DNA from: Sorghum bicolor
Lineage: Eukaryota > Streptophyta > Magnoliopsida > Poales > Poaceae
Assembly: GCF_000003195.3 (NCBI RefSeq)
Contig: NC_012873.2
Location: 47,835,166 to 47,899,165 of the forward strand
DNA: 64,000 bases
Direction: 5' to 3'
Below the pieces are notes generated by a model. That model was not told where the DNA came from. It did no database searches and saw nothing but the letters and a program-made list of their open reading frames with translations. A program made the position numbers and the translations under genes. How positions within the stretch are numbered: position 1 is the stretch's first letter; every line of letters starts with the position of its first letter. Shown here in pieces: positions 49,454-60,790 of this stretch.

Positions 49454-50741
49454 TGTTGACGGTCCTTAATGCTCACATTTAACCATCAACTAATCATGGA
49501 AAAGGATCCAAATGCAACCAACATCTAGACTTAGGGTTTTATCTGATAGAATTCCACGAGTTTTGGTGTTTGTCTATTTCTGCAGGGGGTTATCGGGAAA
49601 TATGGAAGAAAGGCCCACATGTCGGGATTACATAGAGATATTAACGTGCCGCGCAATTTTCTACCATCTAGAAGACTCTAGAAGCCATGGGAACAAACGG
49701 GAAGGCGATCGGGCTCGGAGGCAGGGCGCCCGCCCTACTCTCCTAGGCGCCCGCCCTGCTACAGTGCCCAATCAGAGTCCTTTTCGCGGATCGTGCTCCA
49801 CCGACCTAAGGGATCAAGGAAAACCATGCGATTAATGTTGGTTTGATCCAACGGCCCAGATTCATCTGAAAAGACTATAGAAGCAAGGCCCCCTGGCCCC
49901 TGGAGATCATACCTCTTCTACAGAATCAAAGTTAGGGTTTCAATTCTTCATCCAAGTAGAGAGGATCCCTCTAGTTCATCTAGTTCTACCTCTAGTTCAT
50001 CTAGTTCTAGTTCTAGTTCATCTAGTTCTAGTTCTAATTCTAGTTCCTCTAGTTCTAGTTCTAGTTAGTTCTAGTTGTAATCTAGAAAATAGGGAGAGAG
50101 AAGAGGAGAGCGGAGGAGGAGCCGGATCTGTCGGATCTTCCTCAACATTGTACTTTTGCAGCAACTAGTTCGTTCTTCATCGTTCTCCAGGTTCTTCAAT
50201 TCATAATTCCTGAGTTCTTTAATTACTTTTATTTACATTCAAGTTATTTATTGGATTCCCGCTTGCATCAAGTGCTCTAATCTTTGCAACATTAGAGTAG
50301 TAATTAATAGATTAGACGTGGTGTTTAGTCTTGCAATTACCTGGAATTACACCCAATCCTGCGGATTGTTGTGGTAGCCCTAGGGTAGTGACAGCCCTAA
50401 CGGTCGACGTATTCCACCTCGTTCGGATCGGTGTTTGTAGGATCGTAGTCAGAGCTTCCTAGCCCCCTTCTCATCTCTTTCTATGGTTAGTGTTCTGATG
50501 TCCCGAAATAAATAATCTTTGAAGTAATTCTTGATTCTTAGATCAACTAGAGAACTCTCAAGAAACTTTCTCTTTTCCCACCAAAAATAATTATATAGTT
50601 ATCCTTGGGCGATCTTGAATCTTAATTAGTACACTCACGTTCTCTGTGGAAAATCGATACTGTGGAATACTTCCGGGTGAAAGCTACATCAGTTTCCGTG
50701 CGCTTGCGGATTTTCTCTGTTTGCGTTTAAAATACCTAACA
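49454..50741 (+). repeat. LTR D2 (middle LTR)
   Basis: 1.29 kb, TGTTGACGG to TACCTAACA. It acts as the 3' LTR of domain 1 and the 5' LTR of domain 2. The TATA box equivalent reads TATAGAA (about 49876), so it differs from D1. The microsatellite is at about 49972-50078. Confidence 0.92.
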
Positions 50742-50748
50742 AGCTTTC

Positions 50749-50766
50749 TGGCGCCGTTGCCGGGGA
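50749..50766 (+). other. Primer binding site of D domain 2
   Basis: TGGCGCCGTTGCCGGGGA, identical to the site of domain 1, lies eight bases after LTR D2. Confidence 0.9.
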
Positions 50767-52605
50767 ACGGTAGCTGTGCTAGTTTCGAACCAAGTCGTCC
50801 GTGTATCCTTTTTTCTTTTCTTTTTTTACCACATTCACCTTACCATTTTCACCACACCATATGGATTTCACTCCAAGCATTAATGAGCATGGAATTTATT
50901 TCATAGCCACTTTATTTACTCCATGCTCATATGTAACATCTTCCCAATCCTTTGGTCTCTCCAACATCACCACATTCAAGATCTCCAACCCCCTCTTTCT
51001 TTCTATTTATAAAAAAATTAAAAGGGCGGTTGTCGATGCATATGTCTATAATAAATATTGCAGATCTCGTTGAGTTGATCTTGATATAGGTCAGCGTTGG
51101 AGGGGAAACCACTTCGCAGACATAATTTGATGGTTTCCCAAGGACAAGCTTAGTGTCCTAAAATAAGCACTAATCAGATCGTAACATGAGCTTTTAATTA
51201 TTTGCAACATTACCTTGTGTATTGAGCATATAAGGATAATTGTAAAAATATTCCTTTGGGTATTCTTGTCACTAACCTTACCAGGATTGGAGCAAGAATA
51301 TCGGATGTATGACAAGCACTAGGTATGTCCAACTAATCATCATACAACATTGAATTAAATTCATCCAAACTTGAATTTTGCAATTCAAGCTTGGGGGAGT
51401 ACTTTACATAAAAACATCCTTTGCCATGTTGCTATTTTGGTTGTCCCTACCTTTTAGACATGCTCAATTTGTTAAATACTAATCACACTACTTCATCTTC
51501 ACTTGAGTAGATCTCTATAAATGCTCTTATGCTACCTTTATTTGCTTTAGTATATGTCTAGGTTTGGAGTAGTTTCATTTATCTCTTAATTAAGCGTGGT
51601 GCTTAGTTTAGGAATGATGATCTTACTTCCAAGGGATTTTAAATTATGCATTGTGCTTAGGTTAAAATGCCCTCCTAAATCAAATTAGACATGGTGTCTA
51701 GGTTTATTTTTGAGCCGATAGTATGCTATAGTAGATATGGGATATTCTGTTGGACTAACCCTTGTAGGAAAACTTTCAATATCGACCTAGAAAGTCCTGA
51801 AATAAACTCACATTGGAGACAAGGAGAGAGACGCAAGAAGTTTAACAATTTACACAAGGAAGGCATAGCTCACAAGAGATGATCCATGGAGGGTGCTACA
51901 AACACGATGCACAACCGCTAAGAAAGGAAAGCGTCCACAAGGTGATACTGTACAATCACTCTCCAAGTAAGGTAACATCTTAAGGTACTTGACTATCACT
52001 TTTATAAGTTTCTCCTTGGTTCTAGCGTTCACATGAATAAAGAGACAAACATGTATGATTTATAACTCTAAATTAACCAAGCCAATTAATTCAGCATGTT
52101 TAGTCCTTTAATCTTTGTTTATAGTACTACCTTCGTGATCCCACACTCCTAATCATATAAGCTAAAATTTTGCACATACAATCTCTGGAAGATATAAACA
52201 AAACATAAGTATAGATAGATTATCTTTCCATTAGGTTGAGCGATCTGATCTGACAAATGTTTTAAATGCTACACTGATGATCTTATTATCCATCAACTTT
52301 GTCTTGCTCACTATGCTTAAGGTTAGAGAAGAATAAATACACTTTTGGTTCTATTGGTGTTTTCCACCAACAGGGCCCATGCACTTGATCTCTGCCTTGT
52401 CTCTATGAGCAGGTACACTTCGAGCAAAATATGAAGGACTTTTACAACTCCCAGACTCCACCAAGTGAAGAACCTAGATCTACGAGCACAAACACACTGA
52501 AGATACTGGACACTCAGGCAATCACTGCCCTGAGATGCTTGAGGACGTAACTACTGGAGTAACCCCGTTGTGGAAGTAATTACTGACCTTCTGCCGGTCA
52601 AGAGG

Positions 52606-53614
52606 CGATCCAGGATGCACCGTCATCCCGATCTCCATCGGCATGCTTGCAGATCGTACGCTAAGTTTCCCAAAGGGAATATTGAAGAATCTCTGCGTCC
52701 GAGTTGGTACCTTGTACGCCCCAGCAGACTTCGTGGTGATAGAGACTGGTACTGATGAGAGGGCACCCGTCATCCTAGGGAGGCCATTCCTAAACACCTC
52801 GGGAGCTGTCATCTACGCTAGTGCTGCCAAGATCAGTTTCTACATCAAGGGAAGGAAGGAGATGTTTTCCTTCAAGAACAAGACTACACAAGTCTCAGAG
52901 CAATCCCGACATGAACCAAGGAAGAGGACCATCAGGAGGAACAGGAACAAGCAAATGTGGACCGAGTCAGCTAAGATGGTCACTGCAATTCAAGAAGGTC
53001 AAGATCGTCGACTTAAATCACCATTCCTGACCAAAAAGGATGACTCAGGTATCCCAAGCATCCAGTGCTCCATTAATGGATACAACTTCCACAAGAAGCT
53101 TTGCGACACCGGGTCAAGCGTCAACATAATGGCCGCAGTCACCTATCAGCTCCTATTCAGAACCATGCCCCTAAAATCGACATACATTCAGCTCCAGATG
53201 ACAGATCATTCAGGGTATTGACATGGGAGAAGACGAGTACGATCTACCCATCATCCTTGGAGACCGTTCCTCAGCACCGCTAAAGCAATCATCTACATTG
53301 GAACCGGAGAAGTCCACATGCACTTCCCCTATGAGAAGGTACACCGCTATTTTACTGACCCTAACTATATAGTTGAAGATTCTAAGCAGGTCAGGACAAG
53401 AAGAAGACGACGCAACCGCAACCAGAGAAGGCAAATCATCAAGGACGGATGGGCAGACTACGAAGGAGAAGTGATAAGGTCTGAAGACATACAACTTGAA
53501 CAGAACTGTCCTGAGGAGACCGTAGCACCGAGTCAGGTGTGTACAGAGAAGATAGTTATACAAGAAGAGCAGGCGCCACCGGAACCACCGACTACGTCAT
53601 CCAGCGAATCCTAG
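52606..53614 (+). pseudogene. Aspartic-protease-like ORF of the non-autonomous unit
   Basis: Two retropepsin-like pieces lie in tandem. The first (52606-52872) has only the second half of the fold: PAGFVVIET-like DFVVIETGTDERAPVILGRP and FLNTSGAVIYASAAKISFYI. The second (about 53041-53345) has the active-site motif LCDTGSSVNIMA and then, after a stop at 53219 and a frame change, PIILGRPFLSTAKAIIYIG-like sequence. A basic RTRRRRRNRNQRR stretch and an acidic tail end at 53614. A first protease half may lie in the poorly readable part before 52606. The piece could be the remnant of a gag-protease gene of another gypsy lineage. Confidence 0.65.
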
Positions 53615-55121
53615 GACGACTGAGAAGAGAGTCCCGTTCGGAGAACTTAAAAACACCGAACGCCTTGCCAAGAGGTAAAGTTGGTAGTTATCCTTTTCCT
53701 TTCAATTATTTAAAATAGTTTGCTTAGTTAATCAGGTTCATATCATCTCGAAAACAAAATAAAAATGTTAAAAATAGTAAGCCCCATGTGAGTATGCTCA
53801 TGGCATAAAACCCATAAGTACATTCACAGTGGTGGCATAAAAATAAAATAAATATATTTATGTGTTATAAAAATGAAAATAAATTTATGATCCTACCAAA
53901 GAGTGTAACATTTATTGAGGAGGCTCAACATGATAAAGGCTAGATATTTATGCTAACACTTAACCAGTTCTACAAAGTTTTGTTGTCTATTTGAGCTCTA
54001 CAGAATTCAAGGATCAAAGAAGACTAGCAGATGGAAGATATCTTAATCGCTGTCAGGGTGCTACCGACATTCAAATACACCTCCGCCACCTGCTAGCTAC
54101 ATCAGAAGAAATTATGTCAAAATCCAGCTTGGGGGAAAGCACCCCCATTTATCCAGCTAAGTGTTTCTATTCGCGTTTATACTTTACTCAAATAATAAAA
54201 AGACGCATAATCATAAAAACCCAAATAAAGATTTTGTGCTTATATATCTTTGCTTAGTTTGTTAAATAAATAAATAAAGTTTGCTATGAACCCTCATGAT
54301 AAGCTCTCACATGGAAATGATGAATAGTTGCTCTGCCATGACTAGTTCTCAAAATTGAAATCTCTCTCAAGTTTAGGCATGACTGTTATTAATTAAGATT
54401 TGCTCTAAACCTGAACTTGTGGGAAGAGTACTTGATCTAAAGTCTAAGTCGTTAACGGATATGATAGGGAAGGTTGAGCCGCTACTTGTGTGTTCCTAGA
54501 GATGCTAGAATTCTGGAGAATTTTATGTTTGAAAATCTTTACAATAACACATGATGAGTTCCTGTATGATGAGAGTTTAAAATCTTACCACAGCCATATA
54601 TACATGCTTGCTAGACTTTGAGCCACACATTTACTTTTTTACTGCTTATGAGCATTGAGTGTAGTCAAGCTATGTAGACCCTTAGGAGCTTGTCATGTGG
54701 TTAAATCAAGATTCACTTGCACGTTCACTCACACATGCTGCTTCTACTCCGGAAGTACGCATCCACATATATCCACCCATTTCCATCTCCAGAACCACCC
54801 AAAAATATTGTACTCCTAATCCGGGAGAGAATAGCCAAAAACATTCTTCTATTTTTGTTTTCCCTATGAAATAAATGCTCAAGATATTTCGGTTACTACC
54901 ACTTGCTACATTATTTCAAGAGATGAGTGCTCTAAAAAAAGATACGAGGAAATAAAAAGGGGCAAGTGCCCGGAACCTCGAAAGAAAAGAAAAAGTGAGA
55001 TGAGAGGTAAAAATTGACAAGTGTCCGACAGTAGAATTAGAGGTACAAGATACCTACATGAGAGAAAAGAAAAATAAAATATAGAACATCTCATTCTCCT
55101 CAAAAAAGTTTCAAAAGAGCA

Positions 55122-55181
55122 AGAAAGGTATGTATCCCTCAAAAGAGCACAAGTAGAAAGGTATGTATCCCTCAAAAGAGC
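55122..55181 (+). repeat. Direct duplication at the D3 deletion junction
   Basis: AGAAAGGTATGTATCCCTCA followed by AAAGAGC occurs at 55122 and again at 55155, and the second copy runs into LTR D3 sequence. Confidence 0.85.
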
Positions 55182-56273
55182 CCACACGACGGGTTTACAT
55201 AGAGATATTAACGTGCCGCGCAATTTTCTACCATCTAGAAGACTCCAGAAGCCACGGGAAGGCGATCGGGCTCGGAGGCAGGGCGCCCGCCCTACTCTCC
55301 TGGGCGCCTGCCCTGCTAGAGTGCCCAATCAGAGTTCTTTTCGCGGATCACGCTCCACCGACCTAAAGGATCAAGGAAAACCGTGTGATTAATGTCGATT
55401 TGATCCGACGGACCAGATTCATCTGAAAAGAATATATAAGGAAGGCCCCCTGGCCCCTGGAGATCATAGCTCTTCTACAGAATCAAAGCTAGGGTTTCAA
55501 TTCTTCATCCAAGTAGAGAGGATCCCTCTAGTTCATCTAGTCCTAGTTCATCTAGTTCTAGTTCATCTAGTTCTAGTTCCTCTAGTTCTAGTTCTAGTTC
55601 GTTCTAGTTGTAATCTAGAAAATAGGGAGAGAGAAGAGGAGAGCGGAGGAGGAGCCGGATCTGTCGGATCTTCCTCAACATTATACTTTTGCTGCAACTG
55701 GTTCGTTCTTCATCGTTCTCCAAGTTCTTCAATTCATAATTCCTGAGTTCTTTAATTACTTTTATTTACATTCAAGTTATTTATTGGATTCCCGCTTGCA
55801 TCAAGTGCTCTAGTCTTTATAACGCTAGAGTAGTAATTAATAGATTAGACGTGGTGTTTACTCTTGCAATTACCTGGAATTGCACCCAATCCTGCGGATT
55901 GTTGTGGTAGCCCTAGGGTAGTGACAGCCCTAACGATCGACGTATTCCACCTCGTTCGGATCGGTGTTTGTAGGACCGTAGTCAGAGCTTCCTAGCCCCC
56001 TTCTCATCTCTTTCTGTGGTTAGTGTTCTGATATCCCAAAATAAATAATCTTTGAAGTAATTCTTGATTCTTATATCAACTAGAGAACTCTCAGGAAATT
56101 TCCTCTCTTCCCACCAAAAATAATTATATAGTTATCCTTGGGTGATCTTGAATCTTAATTAGTACACTCACGTTCCCTGTGGAAAATTGATACTCTGGAA
56201 TACTCCCGGGTGAAAGCTACATCGGTATCCGTGCGCTTGCGGATTTTTCTGTTTGCGTTTAAAATACCCAACA
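55180..56273 (+). repeat. LTR D3, 5'-truncated
   Basis: It matches D2 from about its 165th base to the end (TACCCAACA at 56273). The LTR start and the polypurine tract before it are missing. A 33-bp direct duplication lies exactly at the left junction. The TATA region (ATATATAAGG near 55434) and a shorter microsatellite (about 55528-55611) are present. Confidence 0.88.
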
Positions 56274-57649
56274 TTGGTGAGGGCTCCTGGTCTTGCTGAG
56301 CAAGGCCTTCCATTCTTCGCCTTTTCACCATTCAATGAAACTATAGAAGATTACATGCTCTTCACTCATCAACCTTTTCTGATTTCTTTGATTAATTTGA
56401 GGTTGATGAGCTAGGGTCTATTGGAGATGCGATAATGCTCATTTGAAAACTTCTTCTCCAATAGATTAAGGTTGTTCTTTCCTGCAAAACATTAATGGAC
56501 ACATACCCAAGGGAATAGCAAGACTGAAATATGGTTTGTTGTCCATATTTTTTTCTTCGATGCTAATCATGATGATATATATGGTTTATGATTATTTAGC
56601 ATAAATTGTATCTATTGTGTTTTATGTTATTGTTGCAATTTAGCATGGTTCAAGGAAAAGACAACTTGTAACAAAAGATAAATGGATAAATATTACTACT
56701 CACAAGTTGGACTCTTTGTGCAAAGTTATCATCTGCCTTGATTCATCCCGGTGTGAACTTATCTCTTGACTTTCCCAGATTTAATTCAAAATTTTCTTGT
56801 AGGGGTTAGTCCAACAAAATATCCAATATCCACTACAACATACTATCGACTTAAAACTCAACCTAGACACCACGTCTAATTTGATTTAGGAAAGCATTTT
56901 AACCTAAGCACCACGCTTAATTCAAAAAGCCCTTGAAAGTAAAAATCAACACACCTCTTAGTTCAAGAATCAAACTAAGCACATCGTCTAATTATGACTC
57001 GAGAAAACAGTTTAAACTAAGCACCATGCCTAATTCAAAAGGTGTATGAAAGTACTCCAAACCTTAAGGATACTATAGTAAACAAAGGTAACATGAAACC
57101 ATTATAGAGATTTATTCAGATAGAGATAAAAGAGCATGATCATGGTGAGTTTATTTTATTATAATGCATGTGAGATGAATATATGAAATGAAACAAGTTA
57201 TGGCTGAGGAAATTTAAACTAAATAGTGTGAATATATGGATTAATGTAAACATGCAGTGGGGTGTAAAAGATAACTACTCATAATTATTGAAGTCCATGA
57301 GCAAGACTTTCTCACCGTTATTTGATCATACTTACCATGACTCAGATTCTGGAATTTGTAAGTGATGTAACATCTTTGTTCCCGTCACTTGAGATATGAA
57401 TTTAAGTCTTGTGACGTGACCTCATTCTCCAACATTGGATTTGTTATGTTTCTTCTTATTTTGTGGGGGTATGCCGGAAGGTCGTAAACCGGTCGTTTCT
57501 TACCCTGCATAAGATATAAAAGTAGACAAACAAGGGTAATCCTGCTTGAGCAGGGATTAATGGTTATCTCGATCACATAATTGAGTATGAGTCTATCAAT
57601 GATCCTTAATTGCCTAGCTACCTTCCCCGGCAACGACACCAAAAATGCT
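56274..57649 (-). mobile_element. Element B internal domain, 5' part with primer site
   Basis: 1.4 kb of non-coding B sequence. The primer binding site (57624-57641 on the minus strand, TGGTGTCGTTGCCGGGGA, two mismatches to the tRNA-Asp complement) lies next to the 5' LTR. The region 56800-57060, inverted, resembles 51540-51700 of D domain 2 (GTCTAGGTTTGGAGT and AAGCGTGGTGCTTAG blocks). Confidence 0.78.
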
Positions 57650-57744
57650 TGTTGGTATAAATTAACTGCACTCCTTTAAATAAAATTTAAGTAAGATTAT
57701 CCGCAAGCGCACAGATATCGTACTAATGTCACATTTATCCGGGG

Positions 57745-58205
57745 TGTGGGGGTATAAACCCCTATACCCTTACGGCCAGACTTGGGCCAGGAGGCTTGGC
57801 CCATTACGAGACAAGTTCAAAGCTTGATCCGACAGCTCGGAGTTTCGCGCAAGGAAACAAGACGTGGAGATCAAGCAGGATTCTAGTCGGTTAGAATAGG
57901 AATTGATATCGAACTATCTATGGCAATTGTAACCGACTAGGATTAGTTTCCAGATCTGTAACCCTGCCCTCCGGACTATATAAGGAGAGGCAAGGGACCC
58001 CCCTAGGACATCATTATTCTCTCAACACAAATCAATACAACCAGACGCAGGACGTAGGTATTACGCCAACTCGGCGGCCGAACCTGGATAAAAAGCTTGT
58101 CCGTGTCTTGCGTCACCATCGAGTTCGTAGTTTGCGCACCGTCTACCGATAAACTACTACCGTGGGTATACCCCAAGGTAGACTGCCGACTAGCTTTCGT
58201 CGACA
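57745..58205 (+). repeat. Element C 5' LTR
   Basis: 461 bp, TGTGGGGGTATAAACCCC to TTCGTCGACA, with a TATATAAG box at 57977-57984. Confidence 0.85.
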
Positions 58206-58206
58206 G

Positions 58207-58224
58207 TGGCGCGCCAGGTAGGGG
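58207..58224 (+). other. Element C primer binding site
   Basis: TGGCGCGCCAGGTAGGGG directly follows the LTR. This sequence is common in grass Tat-lineage elements such as RIRE2. It is not the tRNA-Asp type used by A, B, D and E. Confidence 0.8.
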
Positions 58225-58245
58225 GTGTGCGTACAACTTCTCCGT

Positions 58246-60790
58246 ATGGTCATCGTTCCAGCTTCCGCGGCCGTGCCTGAAGGCCTCACGCTCACCGTCG
58301 GCCAGATCACGTGGACGACGCACGGCGGCGGTCTCGCGACCACGGTTTCGGAAGGAACCCAGATCCAATCTGGGATGACGGCGGCGTCGGTTCCGACCAC
58401 ACGGATGCCGGCACCGAGCACCCGACCACCGCTCCCGCGGCACAAGGGAAAGAAGATCGACGGCTCGGATCTTCTCCGAGCACTCGATCGCGCTGATTCC
58501 AAGCTTATCGAAGCTTCCCAACTAGTAGATGGGATCTTGCGTCGACCTGATCAAACCGCACCAATGGATTTTTTTAACTCCTACCGGCCAACTCGTGTCG
58601 TCACACACGAATAGCTGGGGACGACTCTGACGATAACCTCCACCCCCTCGGGACGGTCCGTCAAGATCAAGGCTGATCCGGAGGAAGGATATCCTTGCGG
58701 TCTGAACAACTCGGCCTCTCTCTACTCACAGCACGTCCAATCTCTTTTCAATGAGGCGGGTTGGCTGCCAAAGTGGAACGGTCGACCAGCTCATCACTAC
58801 GTCAACATGGTGACGGTCCGAGAACTACGGGACGGCCAGGCTTCCAGCACAAATTCAAGCACTGGTTCCGTTCCCACTGAAGTCATAAACTCCGAGGACG
58901 AGGACTACGACCTAGATTTGCCTCCATATCCTCCGGGTTTCTCTCATTTCTCGGTCTTCCCACCCCAGCGAGGAGACATCGTTTTCAACGTCAGCGCCGA
59001 CGAGCCGGCCGTTGATGGAGAAACAGACGAGCAGAGGCAGCTCCGCGAGCAGCGCAACGCCGACCGCGTCCGACGACGCGCGGACGAGGAACGCCAACTC
59101 CCGCCGCATAATCTTAGCGATGCTTTTGACATGGTCGGGGACCAGCCAGTCTACAAAACGCCAAGCGCCAATGTGGCTGTCGCCATGGCTAATTTAGATC
59201 GGCTCCCTGATACTCCCGAGTGCCAGGGCATCCGATCCAGCGTTCGAGCACATCTGATCACCACGATGGGACAGACAGCCACTCTGCTCAAAAGAGACCA
59301 AGCCGTCTCCTATACAGAGGCCTCCTCCGACCAGACCCACCGCAGCCGGACCTCACCACAGCCCAGCGGGCACCACCGCAATCGTTCCCCCAACAATCAT
59401 CAAAAAGACTCACGGCGTGGCGATGGCGGTCGGGATGATGGCGGCCGTCGCGAGTAGAATCACGGACGTGGTCCGGAAGTAAGCCAGCATAGGGATCTTC
59501 GATACAACATCCCTCCCAAAGACGCCCGAGACCGCATCAACAGGCGCGCTACGGAGAGAGCAGTCCACGAAAACCTACGTCGTGTTGAATACGATGCAAC
59601 ACACGGCCCCCCAGGCCTGAGACAGTTCTCTTCGCACCTCCGCCAGGTCGTGTGGCCCCACAATTTCAAGCTCGAGAAACTCAAAAAATACGACGGCAAA
59701 GAAAACCCAGAGAACTGGATCACTCTTTACGAGATCACCGTCCGATCAGCAGCAGCAGGGGACCAGCACATCATGGCCAACTACTTCCCAGTAGTCCTCG
59801 ACCAGGCTGGTCACCAATGGCTCCTTGGCCTGCCCGAGGACTCTTTCGACTCTTGGGAAGAGCTACGCCAGGCTTTCATCGACAACTTCATCACCACATG
59901 TGAGCAACCTGGAAACAAGTACGACCTCGAAAGGATAAGGGACAGGAAAAACGAGCCTCTGCGCGATTACATCCGACGATTGTCGGATATGCGCCTTAAG
60001 ATCCCAAAGATTTCCCACGACGAGGCCATATCCGCTTTCATCAAAGGGCTATGCTTCCATAAAGCACTGAGAAACAAGCTGTTACGCAAAAGGCCAACAA
60101 CGATGGCCGAGCTCCTCGCCACGGCTAAGAATTACGCCGATGCCGACGACGCAGAAAAACTCATCCGGGACGATGCGAGAGGTCCCGACCAGCCTCCTCG
60201 TCGAGATGATAGTCGCGGTCGCTTCGACAACAGGAACCACCGTCGCCCCGACCACCGCGATCACAGGGAAGGTTGGGACAGGCGGCGTGACAATCGCGAC
60301 GATTTCAGAGGAAAGCGTCCCCGCGACCACAACCACGAAGTAAATACAGTCAAGCGCCCCAACGGGCGGCGGGACTATCAAGAAGACTACAACAAGACGT
60401 TGAAGGGACCGTGCCAACTGCATCCCAAGTCCAACCATACCATGGAAGAATGCTGCGTCCTCAAAAGCATCTATACGCGGCGGGCCGCTCAAGACGACTC
60501 CGCCAAGAAAATTGGGAAACAAGACGGGCGCGACCACGAAGACGAGGACGAGGACCAAGATAGGGACCCACGACACCAATATGTCAGTCCCACTGGCGTG
60601 GTCCATTCTATCTTCGGGGGAAAGGTCTCCATCGAATCTAAACGAGAAAGAAAGCTCTTAAAGAGAGCCTGCCTCAACATAGACAGCACAGACGGCCTAA
60701 TCGCAGATCCGAAATTCCCCCTGTGGTCACACAGGGAAATCTCCTTCAGCAGGAAGGATCAGTGGGCCGCTATCCTAGAGCCAGGTCTAT
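58246..60790 (+). pseudogene. Element C gag, two stops, 3'-truncated
   Basis: One long frame runs from MVIVPASAAVPEG to the truncation, broken only by TAG at 58612 and at 59455. The gag core (59650 on) shows WPHNFKLEKLKKYDGKENPE, ENWITLYEITVRSAAAGDQH and EPLRDYIRRLSDMRLKIPKI, a retrotrans_gag domain. A basic RDHRDHREGWDRRRDNRD stretch and a zinc-knuckle-like CQLHPKSNHTMEEC follow. The region before the missing protease (WSHREISFSRKDQWAA) is the last retained part. Confidence 0.9.

Larger units (their letters stand above)
50742..55179 (+). mobile_element. D internal domain 2: non-autonomous unit
   Basis: It shares the leader with domain 1 up to about 50874, including the gag start MDFTP. It then becomes unrelated: A/T-rich non-coding sequence, a protease-like region (52606-53614), and a 3' non-coding region with the same blocks as domain 1 (CAAAGTTTTGTTGTCTATTTG near 53974, read in two halves, and CAGCTTGGGGGAAAGC near 54125). 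No RT, RNase H or integrase is present. Flanks of the protease region match element B. Confidence 0.82.
37945..56273 (+). mobile_element. Composite element D: three LTRs, two internal domains, one target duplication
   Basis: The order is LTR D1 (37945-39228), gag-pol internal domain 1, LTR D2 (49454-50741), non-autonomous internal domain 2, LTR D3 (about 55180-56273, 5'-truncated). The outermost ends are flanked by TTGGT (37940-37944 and 56274-56278), so the whole array behaves as one insertion into B. Both internal domains open with the same primer site and gag leader, then diverge after the first codons of gag. Confidence 0.88.
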
